Below are positions 45,596 to 55,784 of a DNA stretch of 64,000 bases, piece by piece. The DNA lies in assembly GCA_963693315.1 (NCBI GenBank), contig OY856188.1, forward strand, positions 2,726,257 to 2,790,256, given 5' to 3'. How positions within the stretch are numbered: position 1 is the stretch's first letter; the number at the start of each line of letters is the position of its first letter. Under the pieces are notes generated by a model. The model worked only from the letters and a program-made list of their open reading frames with translations, was not told where the DNA came from and searched no databases. The stretch is from Diogma glabrata. Its lineage: Eukaryota > Arthropoda > Insecta > Diptera > Cylindrotomidae. Position numbers and translations under genes: made by a program.

Positions 45596-46540
45596 TTAAT
45601 TATCTCGTAAACTTTGAATTATTTCAGCAGATGTAATTTTAGTGATTTTATCATTATCGAACTTTCTTACCAGGATATCGCCATTTTGAACCCATACATA
45701 TTTAGCTAGTTTATCAGTTAATAACTCTCTGGCTTTTAAAAGTAGTTGTTGCTTGTAAGGGTTAAGATATTCAGTAATGTAGAAGGTGTTACGACCATTA
45801 TCAATTGATAAATCATACCCAATATCACTTATAATACTGTTTCTTTTCATTGAAACTTTTTTAGCTTTGAAGCCATCCAAAATTTTTTGTTTTGTCGAAA
45901 TATCGTCACATTTCAATATAATTACAGGAATAGTTGTTAAATTCCTTTTAAGAGACCTTGAAATACTTATTATATTATTAGAAGTTGAAGAAACTTCATA
46001 GTAAGCTAGAAGTTTTTGTTTAATATAAGATAAATCTTCATCAGCTTTAAAAGGAATGCCATGAACAACAAGGTCAAAACTGCGTTCATTATCATCCAGC
46101 GATATTACTTTAGTATTGATACTCTTATTAACACTCACAGTATGCTCAAGAATTTTCATTCTCTTCTCCAAATTCTCCAGTTTAATATTGAAGCCGTCAA
46201 TTAGGTTGGAGAATGAATCAACAGTTTCTTGAAATAATTTGTTGGAAATAGTTATTGCATCTAAATCCATTTTAACTTTAGTAAGCACAGTTTTTATATC
46301 ATGTGCTTCATTCTGAGATTCATCAGAAACCACAGTTGGAACAGGAACTGCAATTGATTTTCTTGATTTTAATGGTATACATGTGCTGCAGATCCAACCA
46401 TTAATTGCACCAGAAGTTATAAGATCAAATTGGTCTTTAGTTAAGCTCAAACATTTAGAATGAAAACTATTTTCGCATACGCAACAGCTTAATCCAGATT
46501 TTTTTCTTGTAATGTTAGATGAACAATGTATGCATAACAT
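45596..46540 (-). CDS. LINE ORF1 with PHD-type finger, coiled coil and RRM-like domain
   Basis: The 314-codon protein is likely to bind the LINE RNA and help it into particles. Residues 3-54 form a complete PHD-like C4HC3 pattern: C3, C6, C19, C22, H27, C30, C51, C54, with Trp49 before the last pair. Residues about 85-145 are heptad-like (MDLDAITISNKLF..., LENLEKRMKILEHTV), predicting a coiled coil for trimer formation. Residues about 155-235 (FDLVVHGIPF...VIILKC) look like the noncanonical RRM of LINE ORF1 proteins, followed by a basic C-terminal domain ending LRDN. It is separated from ORF2 by 37 bases, or about 80 if ORF2 starts at its internal Met. Confidence 0.85.
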   Translation of the reverse strand: MLCIHCSSNITRKKSGLSCCVCENSFHSKCLSLTKDQFDLITSGAINGWICSTCIPLKSRKSIAVPVPTVVSDESQNEAHDIKTVLTKVKMDLDAITISNKLFQETVDSFSNLIDGFNIKLENLEKRMKILEHTVSVNKSINTKVISLDDNERSFDLVVHGIPFKADEDLSYIKQKLLAYYEVSSTSNNIISISRSLKRNLTTIPVIILKCDDISTKQKILDGFKAKKVSMKRNSIISDIGYDLSIDNGRNTFYITEYLNPYKQQLLLKARELLTDKLAKYVWVQNGDILVRKFDNDKITKITSAEIIQSLRDN

Positions 46541-46741
46541 TTTAATTAATCATTTAAGTTAATGTTTTATATATTTATTCTTTTCGACACTAAAAAATGA
46601 ATAATGTGTTTTTTATTTGAAAATTGTGTTTTTTCTTAATTATTTATGGTTTTCCATAGAAATTTGAAATCCCGGGATTTAAAATTTATGAATCCCGTAG
46701 TCCCGGACCAATACCACGGGATTGCAATCCTTAGTGCTGAT

Positions 46742-48929
46742 GTTATAGGTGTTCGATTTTTGTTTTGGTGTTTTTTCGTATACATATATTCATCCAATTT
46801 TTTATAGTCTTTGACATGCTTTACCCATTAGCAGTAAACCTTTGATTTTGATGTTGACTGTTGTATTTTATTTAGTTATAGTACACTATTCATTGTACTA
46901 TTAGTTTTTGTTATATATTCAACTTTATCCAGAATGACAAGACTGTTTCTTTTTTGTGATCAGACAATGCGATGCTATCCATATTCATGACTACATGACA
47001 TCTAGAAAAATAATTTTTTCCGTGAAGAATTTTTTCTAAATTTGTAATGTTCATGGTTCACAAACAAACACTAATTTAATTTGTTCATGTCGGTTTCTGT
47101 TTGTTCTCACGATAATTAAAGACATTTTAATTATATTTTAGATTTCGTTGAACCGAAATTTTAAGTTATTGCTTCAATACGATCATTAGGTTTTGCGACC
47201 AAAATTTCTGTTAGAAAAAATTGTTTTGGATGATAAAAGTTATATTTCCAAAATGTTAAAAACAAAAACAGTTGTCTTCATTTTAAAACATAACAAAAAC
47301 ATTCATAGCACAAAAATCACGAGCAGTGCAATGGAACTAATATTTCTTTTAATTACATAGAATTTGTCTTCCAAACCAACGCAGGAAAGGATTAGCATAC
47401 AATTAAATTGAGTATTTATCAATTTAATTCTGTTCAATTTTGCTTCATTTCATCGTGAAACGTGATATGTAAATGTTTTAAAATTGCAGTAATCGTAAAG
47501 TAATGTGTAGTATATATTAATTAAATTATGTGTCATAACTTAACTTTGTCCTTTATCTTTTAAGCATAGTTGATTTTTATTGATAATAGTAAATATAAGC
47601 TTCTCCTCTACGTCAATGTTGCTGGTTTCGAGATTTTACTCTAATATTTTAAATAGGAAATATGAATAACTGCCTCGCTCCATATATTTTGATTTTGCAA
47701 GATTATCTAAATGAAATACTATCAGTGTTGGTATAATTAACGTAGGTTGACAACACAGTTCGGTTAATTACCGTTAACGAGGCAAGAAAACGTGCGAGTT
47801 GAGAAGGCGAAATAATAATAATACAGCTACTGGCATCGCTAAAACTCATAATGTGAGCTACTCGCGTGTGCGAGTAGATTAGTAACTGGCAGGCGAGTTG
47901 CTACAATATATTTCTTTTTACTTGCCACTCTCCTTCCCTCTCAACATTGATAAAAAATATTGATAAAAATTTGTATTCGCTTGATTTTTTTCGAGTTTTT
48001 TACCGATTGAGGATATATGTTTGGAGATCTCTAATATATCCGAAATCGGTAATACTTTTTAATGCCCAAAATGCTTATTATATTTTTTGCACGATCGATA
48101 AAAATTCTATTAAACTTATTTGAATAATAAAATTTATTTTTAAGTTTTAATGTTTTAAAGAAAATTTTTTGCCTTAGTTTTATTTTAATTTAACCCAATG
48201 AAATTCTCTAAAATGGAATGACATCATTCAATTTGATCAATCACATGTGAATTATACTGATAACAAACAATTATACGTCTGGCCTACTACGATATCAGTG
48301 AATTACCAAATAATTTTAAAAATAATTCGCTGATGTCTCAGTGGGCCAGACGTTTAATTCATAAAAAATATATGTATGCAGAAATGGAAAATGGCAAAAA
48401 AATTTCTAAACGAATTCCCCTCGTTCGATGATAAATTCTCATAATTTTTTGGAAAATTCCTCAAGCAGGTGGTATTAATACCTAGGCTGGCCTACGGCCT
48501 CGTGCTATTATCAATATACTTGCATTCGAAATTTTTGGTAAAAAGTTATTTCGAATTATCACCGCGCTTGGGAAATTACTACTGAAAATTTTAAAATAGT
48601 AAGCTCTGCTTTTCATTATAATTCTATTGTTTCTTTTGTTAACTTATTTTCTTCGAATTGTAAACTTATTTTCTTCGAATTACTTTTTTCAAAATAAATT
48701 GCTTTACGCTCAAACGAATCGTAAAACACATTTTACATCGTAGTTGTCGTGGTTGAAAGTTGAATTTTACGCCTGTCAAATAATATCCCGTTGCTATATA
48801 AAACGTTAATATGTTTTTCTACTTTGTCGCCCGTAATAGTATATTGTATATTAAGAGCAGAAAGCACTACATTGCTGCTCGTGCATGGAAATTGCTGGTG
48901 GAGGCGCATGGCAGGATCCATTTTCCGCA
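46742..48929. other. AT-rich interval, no gene seen
   Basis: Probably contains the remainder of repeat G just after the hAT insertion. A GC-richer patch at 47820-47950 with repeated CGAGT motifs (GTGCGAGTTG, GTGCGAGTAG, GCGAGTTGC) has no coding signal. The palindrome at 48275 is listed separately. Confidence 0.45.
48275..48353. repeat. Short palindromic element, ACGTCTGGCC termini
   Basis: The left arm ACGTCTGGCCTACTACGATA and the inverse right arm ACGTCTGGCCCACTGAGACA continue as TCAGTGAATTA and TCAGCGAATTA. Total length is about 79 bp with AT-rich flanks. The GGCCAGACGT end also occurs at 9802, next to the GTCCCAC patch. Confidence 0.7.
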
Positions 48930-49310
48930 TGTAGGGATCAGTTTTTATTGTTTTGAAATTTTTTTTTTATTTTTGATCTACGGGTGTGACAACACCGCGT
49001 ACTCCAGTCCCTGCTATTGACATACGAGTTAACGTGAGATATCACATACCATTGGCAATAGCAGTGAGATATCACAAGCCAAGGTGACATCTTAGGGGTG
49101 GTGGCGAATGAACTGTATTCAGTCAACGGTAGCATCCTCAATCTTAGCTGTGAAATAATCCTTGATGATGAGACGCTATTGCTTGCTTGAGGAAACGAGG
49201 CCTTCATATAACTATATGTGGGCTTTAATCTTCAAGAAAGACAGTGCGTCACAGATCAAGGAATAGGCAACCGGCTGGATTATTGGCAACTACATTGTTG
49301 TTTTGTTTCA
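48930..49310 (-). repeat. Repeat family S, copy 3 (inverted)
   Basis: Reverse-complement match to 40320-40668 along its full length, with about 30 extra bases (49213-49245) near CCTTCATATAACTATATGTG. The 89-codon minus frame at 48938-49207 lies wholly within the repeat. It is broken in the other copies, so I do not call it a gene. Confidence 0.75.
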
Positions 49311-49464
49311 GCAAATTTTTGTAAAAATTTGTTATTTACTTTTTAATTTACTTTTATTTTCTCTATTCTATCATAAAATATTGGCCTATGTCATATTTTG
49401 TCAGTGATAGGATTTTTTGTTTAGTTATCCATTCTTTAACAAAAAATATAAAAAAAAAAAAAAA

Positions 49465-49600
49465 TTTACGTCCATCAACATCTTTGAACGTATGTTGTTG
49501 TGGGACCTTGGTCTTAAAAGGTTTTAATGTGTTATTGTGACACATATTGTAATTCCTACTACACAACACATTTTATTAAAAAAAAAAAAAAAAAAAATAG
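49465..49600 (+). pseudogene. LINE 3' tail with poly(A), 5'-truncated
   Basis: The plus strand encodes the last residues of the Jockey/CR1-like LINE seen at 52555-53257 and 59446-61497: a degraded KKAFINTLER, then LLWDLGLKRF, a stop, CVIVTHI. It ends with AACACATTTTATT and about 20 A's. A separate A-rich run at 49446-49464 precedes it. Confidence 0.7.
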
Positions 49601-50785
49601 TTGTGCCAAGATGCCCAAGAGTAATTTCTCCCTCAATTTAATAACATGTTTGTATTTATTGGCTAACATAAACTTCAAAAAATTTAATTATGATAAGAAA
49701 TCTGTGACCTATGTATTACCTGAGTACTGAATGACCTGATGCACTTACAGCTTGCTCAACATGAAAAGAATATGGAAAACAGGTAAAAAGTTTGATTGAA
49801 TAAAGAAATTGAGTTTTTGACGATTATAAATTACGGGTTACAATGATATGAATCATCCTCATAAGAATATTGGTGAAACAGTATATCTTTAACAAAAGAT
49901 TGAAAACAACAAGATTTTGAATTTGAAAGTAATATATTTTTTATTTCAATTTACAATATATGTTTGCATTTAAAAGAAACTCAAAACCATCGGTTTCATT
50001 GGTATTTCAAATGCATTGATTGATTAATAAAACTAGTTGCCCAGCATTTTCTGTATAAAATGGGCTTAGGAGTTTCATATGTACCAAGTCAAATTTAGAA
50101 AAGACGCGCTCAATTCTGACTGACGTTGAGATTGATCTCAAAATACAAATTAATTTATTTCACTTTTTAGTCCAAATAAATTGGAATCTAAAGAAGGGGC
50201 AGTGGTCACCCATTTAGCGTCAGATAATTTTCCACAAATATCCTTCATGAAAAATGTTGTACAAAACAGAGATAATTTGGTACGTAATTTATAAAATGTA
50301 GTAAATTTTAGTGGCAAACTTCTTCGATGAAAGTGATGCCAATTCATTTTCTTTGTTTTCTAAAACAATGAAATTTTCATTAACAAGTGCACTCGGATAT
50401 AGTAACACAGTGACGTAATGTAATGACGTCATAGATGCTGACTAAACGCGTGGAATTCGGTTTTTGCATCACAAGCAGTGTTGGAAAACGTTACTCGTAA
50501 CGTAACATAAAAAAGGAATAACGAAAATAAGTAGCGTTATTAATAATAATTACTTTCGTAACGTTTTAAAAACTCATTTGCGTGACAATAAAATAAAACG
50601 TAGTGATAACGTAAATATTATATTTCGTTTTTTGAATGATTTTGCAAATATCGGTTGTATAAAATCCGACTTATCTGCTCTTTTTCAATTTATGTGCACG
50701 CTTTAACTAAATATTTTGGTAGTTCTAAAATATTTTGATATTTGTGACAAAATAATGAGCATTTTGTAAATTTTTGATTTGAACT
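49601..50785. other. AT-rich interval with a possible hAT terminus
   Basis: CAGTGTTGGAAAACGTTACT at 50474-50493, followed by CGTAACG repeats, looks like a hAT-type end, but the partner was not found. The 65-codon minus frame at 50150-50347 has protein-like composition without recognisable motifs; I leave it uncalled. Confidence 0.4.
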
Positions 50786-50990
50786 CACTCTGGCACTGAT
50801 GATGTTACAAGTTCGAATCCCAACCGAAAAACGTAAAAAAGAAAAACAGAGTTTGTTTCTCCCAACCGAAAAACGTAAAAAAGAAATACAGAGTCTGTTT
50901 CTGAGCTATTTCCAACCACACCTTTGAATTGAAAAAGGTTGTCGAGGATGTGTTAGGCCCTTAATGACCTTCCAAAGACTTTTACTAGTA
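50786..50990 (+). mobile_element. SINE with B box and internal 42-bp duplication
   Basis: AAGTTCGAATCCC at about 50811 is a pol III B box. After it, CCCAACCGAAAAACGTAAAA plus AAGAAA(A/T)ACAGAGT occurs twice in tandem (about 50819-50860 and 50861-50902). The body is similar to the SINE at 58541, which has the same AACACGTAAAAAAGA after the B box. The A box is decayed. Confidence 0.6.
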
Positions 50991-51159
50991 CCCAGGTTTG
51001 ATTTACTCACTAACTCTCTCCATTTATTTCTTTTATGGTCCGTGACCAATTTGTTAATTTGCTTGTTCTGGTCCGGAATTCTGGAGTCGGCTGGATCTGT
51101 TTTACGGATGTCATCTCTTTAATTCGAAAGCAAACACGCTTCATGTGGAAAGTTTGGTT

Positions 51160-51608
51160 TTAGTTTTTGAATTCTACCAGCTGGTATGTATCGAGCTCTA
51201 GCCTTATTAAAAATTTCTCTGAATTGTTTTTCCCCAGAGAGGGCGTCAAGTGGTAAAAATTGCTTACTGAATTCAATTTCAGTAAAATTTGTAAAGTTTT
51301 CCTAGTCAGTTTTGTTAAATAATATATGTCTTCTTTTCGGAATTGATTTGATTTATGGAACGGCTTAAGGTGATTATGATCGGCACGTGGTCTGATCCTA
51401 ATGCAATTTCTGTTCTCCATTCTGCAATTGGTATTAGTGACATACTAGCAACGGAGATATCTGGAGAAGAGTATGAGTTGTTTGTTACCCTTGTTGGGTG
51501 TGGTTCGTTGAGGACTCCAAAATTGGAGCCGTCAATTTGATCAGCAATATTTTCACCTCGTGAATCAATGTTTAGGTGCGAGTGCCATAGATCATGATGA
51601 GCGTTCAC
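51160..51608 (-). pseudogene. LINE endonuclease C-terminus and following linker
   Basis: Continues the element above in another frame. MNAHHDLWHS (near 51608), RGENIADQID, LNEPHPTRV, SSPDISVAS and LGSDHVPIIITL supply the remaining endonuclease residues, including the final SDH. A second frameshift near 51330-51400 leads to a linker with LPPL-like spacing, ending LDTYQLVEFK at 51160. The RT domain is absent. Motifs fit a Jockey-like LINE. Confidence 0.7.
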
Positions 51609-51648
51609 ATCGCCGAGAATCAGACAGTCCTTTGTATAAAATAATGTA

Positions 51649-52431
51649 TCACAGCTGCTTACTGCAGGTGGAATATAGAGTTATCTCCGTGTTGCCGGAT
51701 TTTATTATAATGCTTAGTTGTTCTAGGTGTTTATCAGTTCCCGGTACTGCAGGTAATGTAGGTATACGGTAGATAACGGTTTTGTGAATGATAAAGGCAA
51801 GGCCACCACCTTTGTCCTTCCCTCTATCCAGCCTCATAATTTTGTAATCATAGTAATTATCACTAATTTTAGATCTAACATTTAATTTGGTTTCTTGAAG
51901 AACCGTGACTAGAATATTGTTATTGCACATATAATTTATAATATCATCTATCTTATTGGTTAAACCGTTGCAATTAAATTGCATAGTTTTGACGTCACTC
52001 GGAGTTTCCGGATGCGTGTTCATTCCCATTGTGTTTTGCTGCGAGCTCGTGATGGTATGTTGACTAGATAATTGACAGCATGGCGTTATGTAGTGTTTGG
52101 TTCATTGTTTATGTGTGGCCAAACCTGAGCAATTCTTGAGGTTACACCATTCTTTACAGGTGTTGCACTGGATGGATGTTATGTTTGCCCTTAAAATGCT
52201 TTTGCATATTGAACAATGCCATGTTTTAGTTGGTCCCGGATTTCTTTCAATACCAGCTATAACGAGAAGTACTTGAAGCAGTGAGGCCAGTGACAGCTGC
52301 TTCCTAACCCAAAAAATGGAGCGACGGATTTGCACCTTTCGTCGAAATTGTTGTGATGGTCCTTGGTCGGAATTGGGTTCCGAGTACTTCTGGGGCGTAG
52401 ACCCGTCCATCTTGAAAAGCCTGAAAATCAT
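51649..52431 (-). pseudogene. LINE polyprotein start with 2A-like motif, then endonuclease N-terminus
   Basis: From 52431 the frame encodes a basic leader, a hydrophobic SLASLLQVLLVIAG, then IERNPGP (52231-52251) and a Cys-rich stretch WHCSICKS...CNTCKEWC. The IERNPGP end preceded by hydrophobic residues matches the 2A ribosome-skipping signature (D-V/I-E-x-N-P-G-P) known at the start of many LINE ORFs, with Gly in the usual Asp position. The Cys residues suggest a PHD-like finger. A TGA at 52104-52102 interrupts the frame. In the same frame follow KTMQFNCNGLTNK, VLQETKLN and LDRGKDKGGGLAFI, the APE endonuclease start. Five-prime sequence beyond about 52500 is not element-like. Confidence 0.7.
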
Positions 52432-52554
52432 CTTGATGATTGCTTACGTTTATCTGTAAGTAATTAAGAACCCGAATACTCAAAAACAGCTGATTATATT
52501 CAATGTCAATCATCTAATTAAATAAAGAATTTTTTTTTCATTGTAAATAGTTTT

Positions 52555-53257
52555 TTAATTACTACATTTTACTAGCACGTCAATTATTCTCATTTGGTCG
52601 ATCGCCATTCGCTTGGGAAAAAAGGAGCTCTTTGGAGTCGAAAAGGTTGAGCATCCCTGGTTTAGAATATGTGTCACAACAACACATAAATACCTTTTAA
52701 GACCTAAATACCTTTTTAGGTCCCACAACAGCTTGCGTTCTAAGGTGTTGATGAACGCTTTTTTTAAACCTCTGCGGATTGAAGCCACCTGAGACTATGG
52801 GTTCCGGCAAACTATTCCATTTGTATGCAGTTCGGATAAAGAAGTCTTTCTGCGATCTGCCAGTATGATAGCGTGGGATCTCGACCGTTAGACTGGTTGC
52901 GGTTACCGATTGCCGAGTGGAACGGGGGTAAGAATAAGTTTGAGGCATGATGCTGCAGATTTCATCTGAGCACTGTTGATGACGATATTTGTAAAAAACA
53001 ACGAGGTCAGCAACAGTGCGACGATGTTGTAGGGAATCAAGTTTTGATGTCAAAGCTCGATCACCCACAATTCGTATAGCCCGCTTTTGAACAGAGTCCA
53101 AGAGGGCCAAGAAGGAAACAGAAGCAGCACCCCAAACTTGACAACAGTACTCCATACAGGACTTATAAACATGGAGCAATTGGTATGGAGTGAAAAAATT
53201 TTTTGCGACTGGTTTTAAAATTTGATAAAGGTTCTCAGCCTTTTTTATCAAGTCCAT
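52555..53257 (-). pseudogene. LINE ORF2 C-terminus and 3' end
   Basis: The 186-codon frame holds the region after the RT palm: FTPYQLLHVYKS, MEYCCQVWGAAS, LLDSVQKRAIRIVGD, LQHRRTVADLVVFYKYRHQQ and FIRTAYKWNSLPE. A frameshift near 52760 leads to KKAFINTLERKLLWDL, LGLKRYLCVVVTHIL. These match 59446-60490 closely. Sequence below about 52670 (GGGATGCTCAACCTTTTCG on the minus strand) is not in the other LINE copies and may be the end of a hAT-type MITE. Confidence 0.75.
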
Positions 53258-53294
53258 GTTAAGTATTCCATCTGGTAAAAAACGTTAATATTTG

Positions 53295-53630
53295 AAATCG
53301 GATCCGCAATGCCTCAATCATATTCTTTTTCCTGTTTTACACGCCAGTCGGTTTGCGCAAACAGTCAAACTGTTGAGATCACTCACTGTCATAGTAACAG
53401 AATGCAGAGGGATTTCTTTGTCCGTACTTCGTACAAACGGAATGCTTTGCCGGACTTAATAGTCTCGGGAGTGTCCAATCCCCAAAAGTTTTAATAAAGC
53501 GTTTAACAACATCTCAGAACGCATGTAGTTGTGGAACCTACGTCTTAAAAGGTATTTATGCGTTATTGTGACACATATTGTAAATTCTTTAACACAACTA
53601 CATTATTACTGTAATGGAAAATACTATGTC
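53295..53630 (+). pseudogene. LINE ORF2 C-terminus, opposite orientation
   Basis: The plus strand reads MPQSYSFSCFTRQSV, VEITHCHSNRMQRDFFVRTS and KRNALPDLIVSG, then after a stop the residues of the LINE tail (CGTYVLKGIYALL). It belongs to the same or a sister family as 52555-53257, from which it points away; their coding ends diverge from a 40-bp gap near 53260-53295. Confidence 0.65.
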
Positions 53631-54069
53631 AAGTCAATGAGATGAAAAATGTAACCTTATTTTACAAATCTCACACCGAATCTATAATTTTCTTTTCAGA
53701 ACTAGGATGTTCCTTTTGATTCACAGTAATGACACATATTTGCCACTTTTTTATTTAGAAATTTAACTAATGCAGTTAGTGCTTCTCCATCGAACGTTTA
53801 AACGTAAACATGTATTTAATTTTAAAAAATTTCAAAATTTTTAATAACGTGTGAGGTGTAAATGTATTTAAAACTATAAAATAAGACATTATACAACAGT
53901 TCTATTAGAAAGCAAATAAGTAACATTGCTATATTTAAAAACGAAACAACTTTTTATAACATTGTTTTAAACAGTGTTTAAAACAAACCAACTCTGTAGA
54001 GGAAGAAGTGGGTAGAGGCGTCAAATGTTATTCCTGCCTAAGGCGTAATCAGGCTTCGTCCCGGCTCTG

Positions 54070-54425
54070 ACCTCCTGTAAAAAAGCTATGTGATCTAGAT
54101 GAACAAAAGAGATTATTTTTATTTAATTTTCGTTTTGAAAACAATGCCAAGTTGCATGTTTTCTTGAAGGTATTGTGGATTATTATGTTTGTAGACCAAC
54201 ACCTCGTCTGCATACATGATTAGTTCACCAAATAAATTTAAATGAAATATGTCGTTACAGAACATATGTTACGACATATTTCATGTCGGCATATGTTTTA
54301 GAAAAAATTGAATAGAATGGGTCTCAGAAGAGCTCCTTGGGGAACCCCACGTTCGATATGTAGTTATTTCTTTTGTCCATCCTCTACTTTTGCGTATCTT
54401 GATTTAAAATTGTTGCTACAACTTG
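54070..54425 (-). pseudogene. Decayed LINE reverse transcriptase core
   Basis: The minus strand shows a degraded SNNFKSRYAKVEDG, then RGVPQGALLRPILFNFF (about 54355-54305), then, after lost sequence, LIMYADEVLVYKHN (about 54223-54180). The second is the catalytic YADD box with the last Asp changed to Glu. It is a separate, older LINE fragment; stops and frameshifts are dense. Confidence 0.6.
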
Positions 54426-55239
54426 TGTGACAGCTGCCGTTTAATATTTTGTTTAATACAAAACTTCGGTTTAAACAGTGGTCCAGTGGCGCTTGAAAAT
54501 ATTAGTATGAGTGTATTTAGTTCTTGAGGATAACAAATTTTTATCCTAAACAAACGTTGTGTGCTCCCGAATGAGCGAGTTTTCCCAAACTTGTGTATAA
54601 TTCACAGGTTTTTGAAAGACCTAATCAATTTAATAGTTAGGCAAACCTTCTTTTATAATCTCAGAATCGTAAAAAAAAATTCAATGATAGATCTATTTTT
54701 TATAAAAAAAATTTTTTAAATTTGATAATTTCATTTTGTAATCTAGAAATTATCTATTTCGGATAAGGAAAAAAAAAACCTTATTTTAATCAGTGAATTT
54801 TGTTTATTATAGCGTATGATAACAAAAGTAAGATATACAAGAATTTTATGTTTCATAGGTTGAGAGAACAGTCATTCGCACAACACAATAAATATAGCTT
54901 TTCATGGTTGTTGTTTATAAATTCTTGCTGTTGACTGTTCTTTTCTGATTTACCTTGACTTCGTATAACTTAAAGTCATAACAAAATCTAAAAATTTTAA
55001 ACCACTTATTTGAGGGGACTTACCGCCTGATTGATTGATAACGAGTTTTTGCTGTCAATCATTTTTGCCATCAAAGCCTTGCAGTTATCTTTTACAGACA
55101 TTTTTCTTACTGTTAGAAATGGATGTTTTGTATAGTTTTCTCTCGAAATGGAATAAATATCAAAATAAATTCTACCGGCGCTATTAATTTCATAGGGTCA
55201 GTGATTCAGTTTAAAAATTGAGACAAGCCCAATTTGATA

Positions 55240-55780
55240 TGATGCAGCAACAAATATCTCTGCCTATCTCTTTCTACTAACACCGTTTTCTTCCCTTCCA
55301 ATTCATTGCTGGTCTTCCCACCCTTCTTTTGCCTTGTGAATCCCACTTTAGGGACAACCTTGTTACATCTTCGGCTGGTTTTCTCAGTACATGTCCTATC
55401 TATCTCCACTTCCTCTTTCTTATATCGGATTCAATGTTTATCTGCTCTGTTTGACGTAGAAGTTATTCGTTATTAATTGTATTAGGACAGAAGTCGTCGT
55501 CGTCTTAAGCATTTGTTCACAGATGCCTGTGTCCTGTAGTTGGTTTGTAATCTTTTATATATGCCTCCTTGTTTCACATCCATTTAGCAGTAGTGACTTT
55601 ACTTTATTGAGCATCTGTAGCTTTGTTTATTGTTTTTCAGTTTCTGTATGGAAATTCTAACTTCACGCTCCGTGACTTTTTGCATACATTAATGTAGTGT
55701 GCGCATGTTTCTGGTAGCAGCTGCTGTCTTGAGAATGTTTTCAGTATATCTTCTATACGATCATTTCTTCCCATCTTTTT
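55240..55780 (-). pseudogene. RTE-like LINE: RT start fused to C-terminus, core deleted
   Basis: Minus strand from 55780: a degraded YTENILKTA, then VTEREVRISIQKLKNNKATD (about 55680-55625), the block that opens the RT. It then passes directly to VKSLLLNGCETRR (near 55590), LQDTGICEQML and DIRKRKWRWIGHVLRKPAED...SLKWDSQGKRRVGRP (about 55430-55320). In intact elements several hundred residues including the FADD box separate these, so the polymerase core has been removed. Confidence 0.7.
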
Positions 55781-55784
55781 TACT

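Larger units (their letters stand above)
42360..46554 (-). mobile_element. Two-ORF LINE, apparently intact, nested in hAT
   Basis: A 4.2-kb non-LTR retrotransposon. The 3' end (low coordinates) is a TAAA/AAAT repeat tail at about 42355-42382. The 5' end lies about 14 bases before the ORF1 start. Both sides carry TAAGTTAAT (42351-42359 and 46555-46563), a 9-bp target duplication. Both ORFs are open from end to end. The near-absent 5' UTR may mean slight 5' truncation. Domain content (PHD-type ORF1; APE endonuclease plus FADD polymerase in ORF2) fits the Jockey/CR1 group. Confidence 0.9.
41276..46733 (+). mobile_element. hAT element with 8-bp TSD, carrying a nested LINE
   Basis: The ends TGGGGATTGCAGTCCCGGGA and the inverse TAAGGATTGCAATCCCGTGG are inverted repeats. 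They are followed by several GGGATTAA/CGGGATT subterminal copies, as hAT transposase binding sites often are. The flanks GTACTGAT (41268-41275) and GTGCTGAT (46734-46741) match at 7 of 8 bases. Without the LINE (42360-46554) the element is about 1.25 kb and contains only a transposase C-terminus plus a reversed fragment of repeat S (41448-41572), so it is a deleted derivative. Confidence 0.85.

Noticed and set aside
48938..49207. 89-codon minus frame
   Set aside because: Entirely inside repeat S; the corresponding frame is interrupted in the other S copies.
52660..52690. hAT-type terminus CAGGGATGCTCAACC
   Set aside because: It resembles such ends but no opposite end or duplication is visible; mentioned only within the LINE entry.
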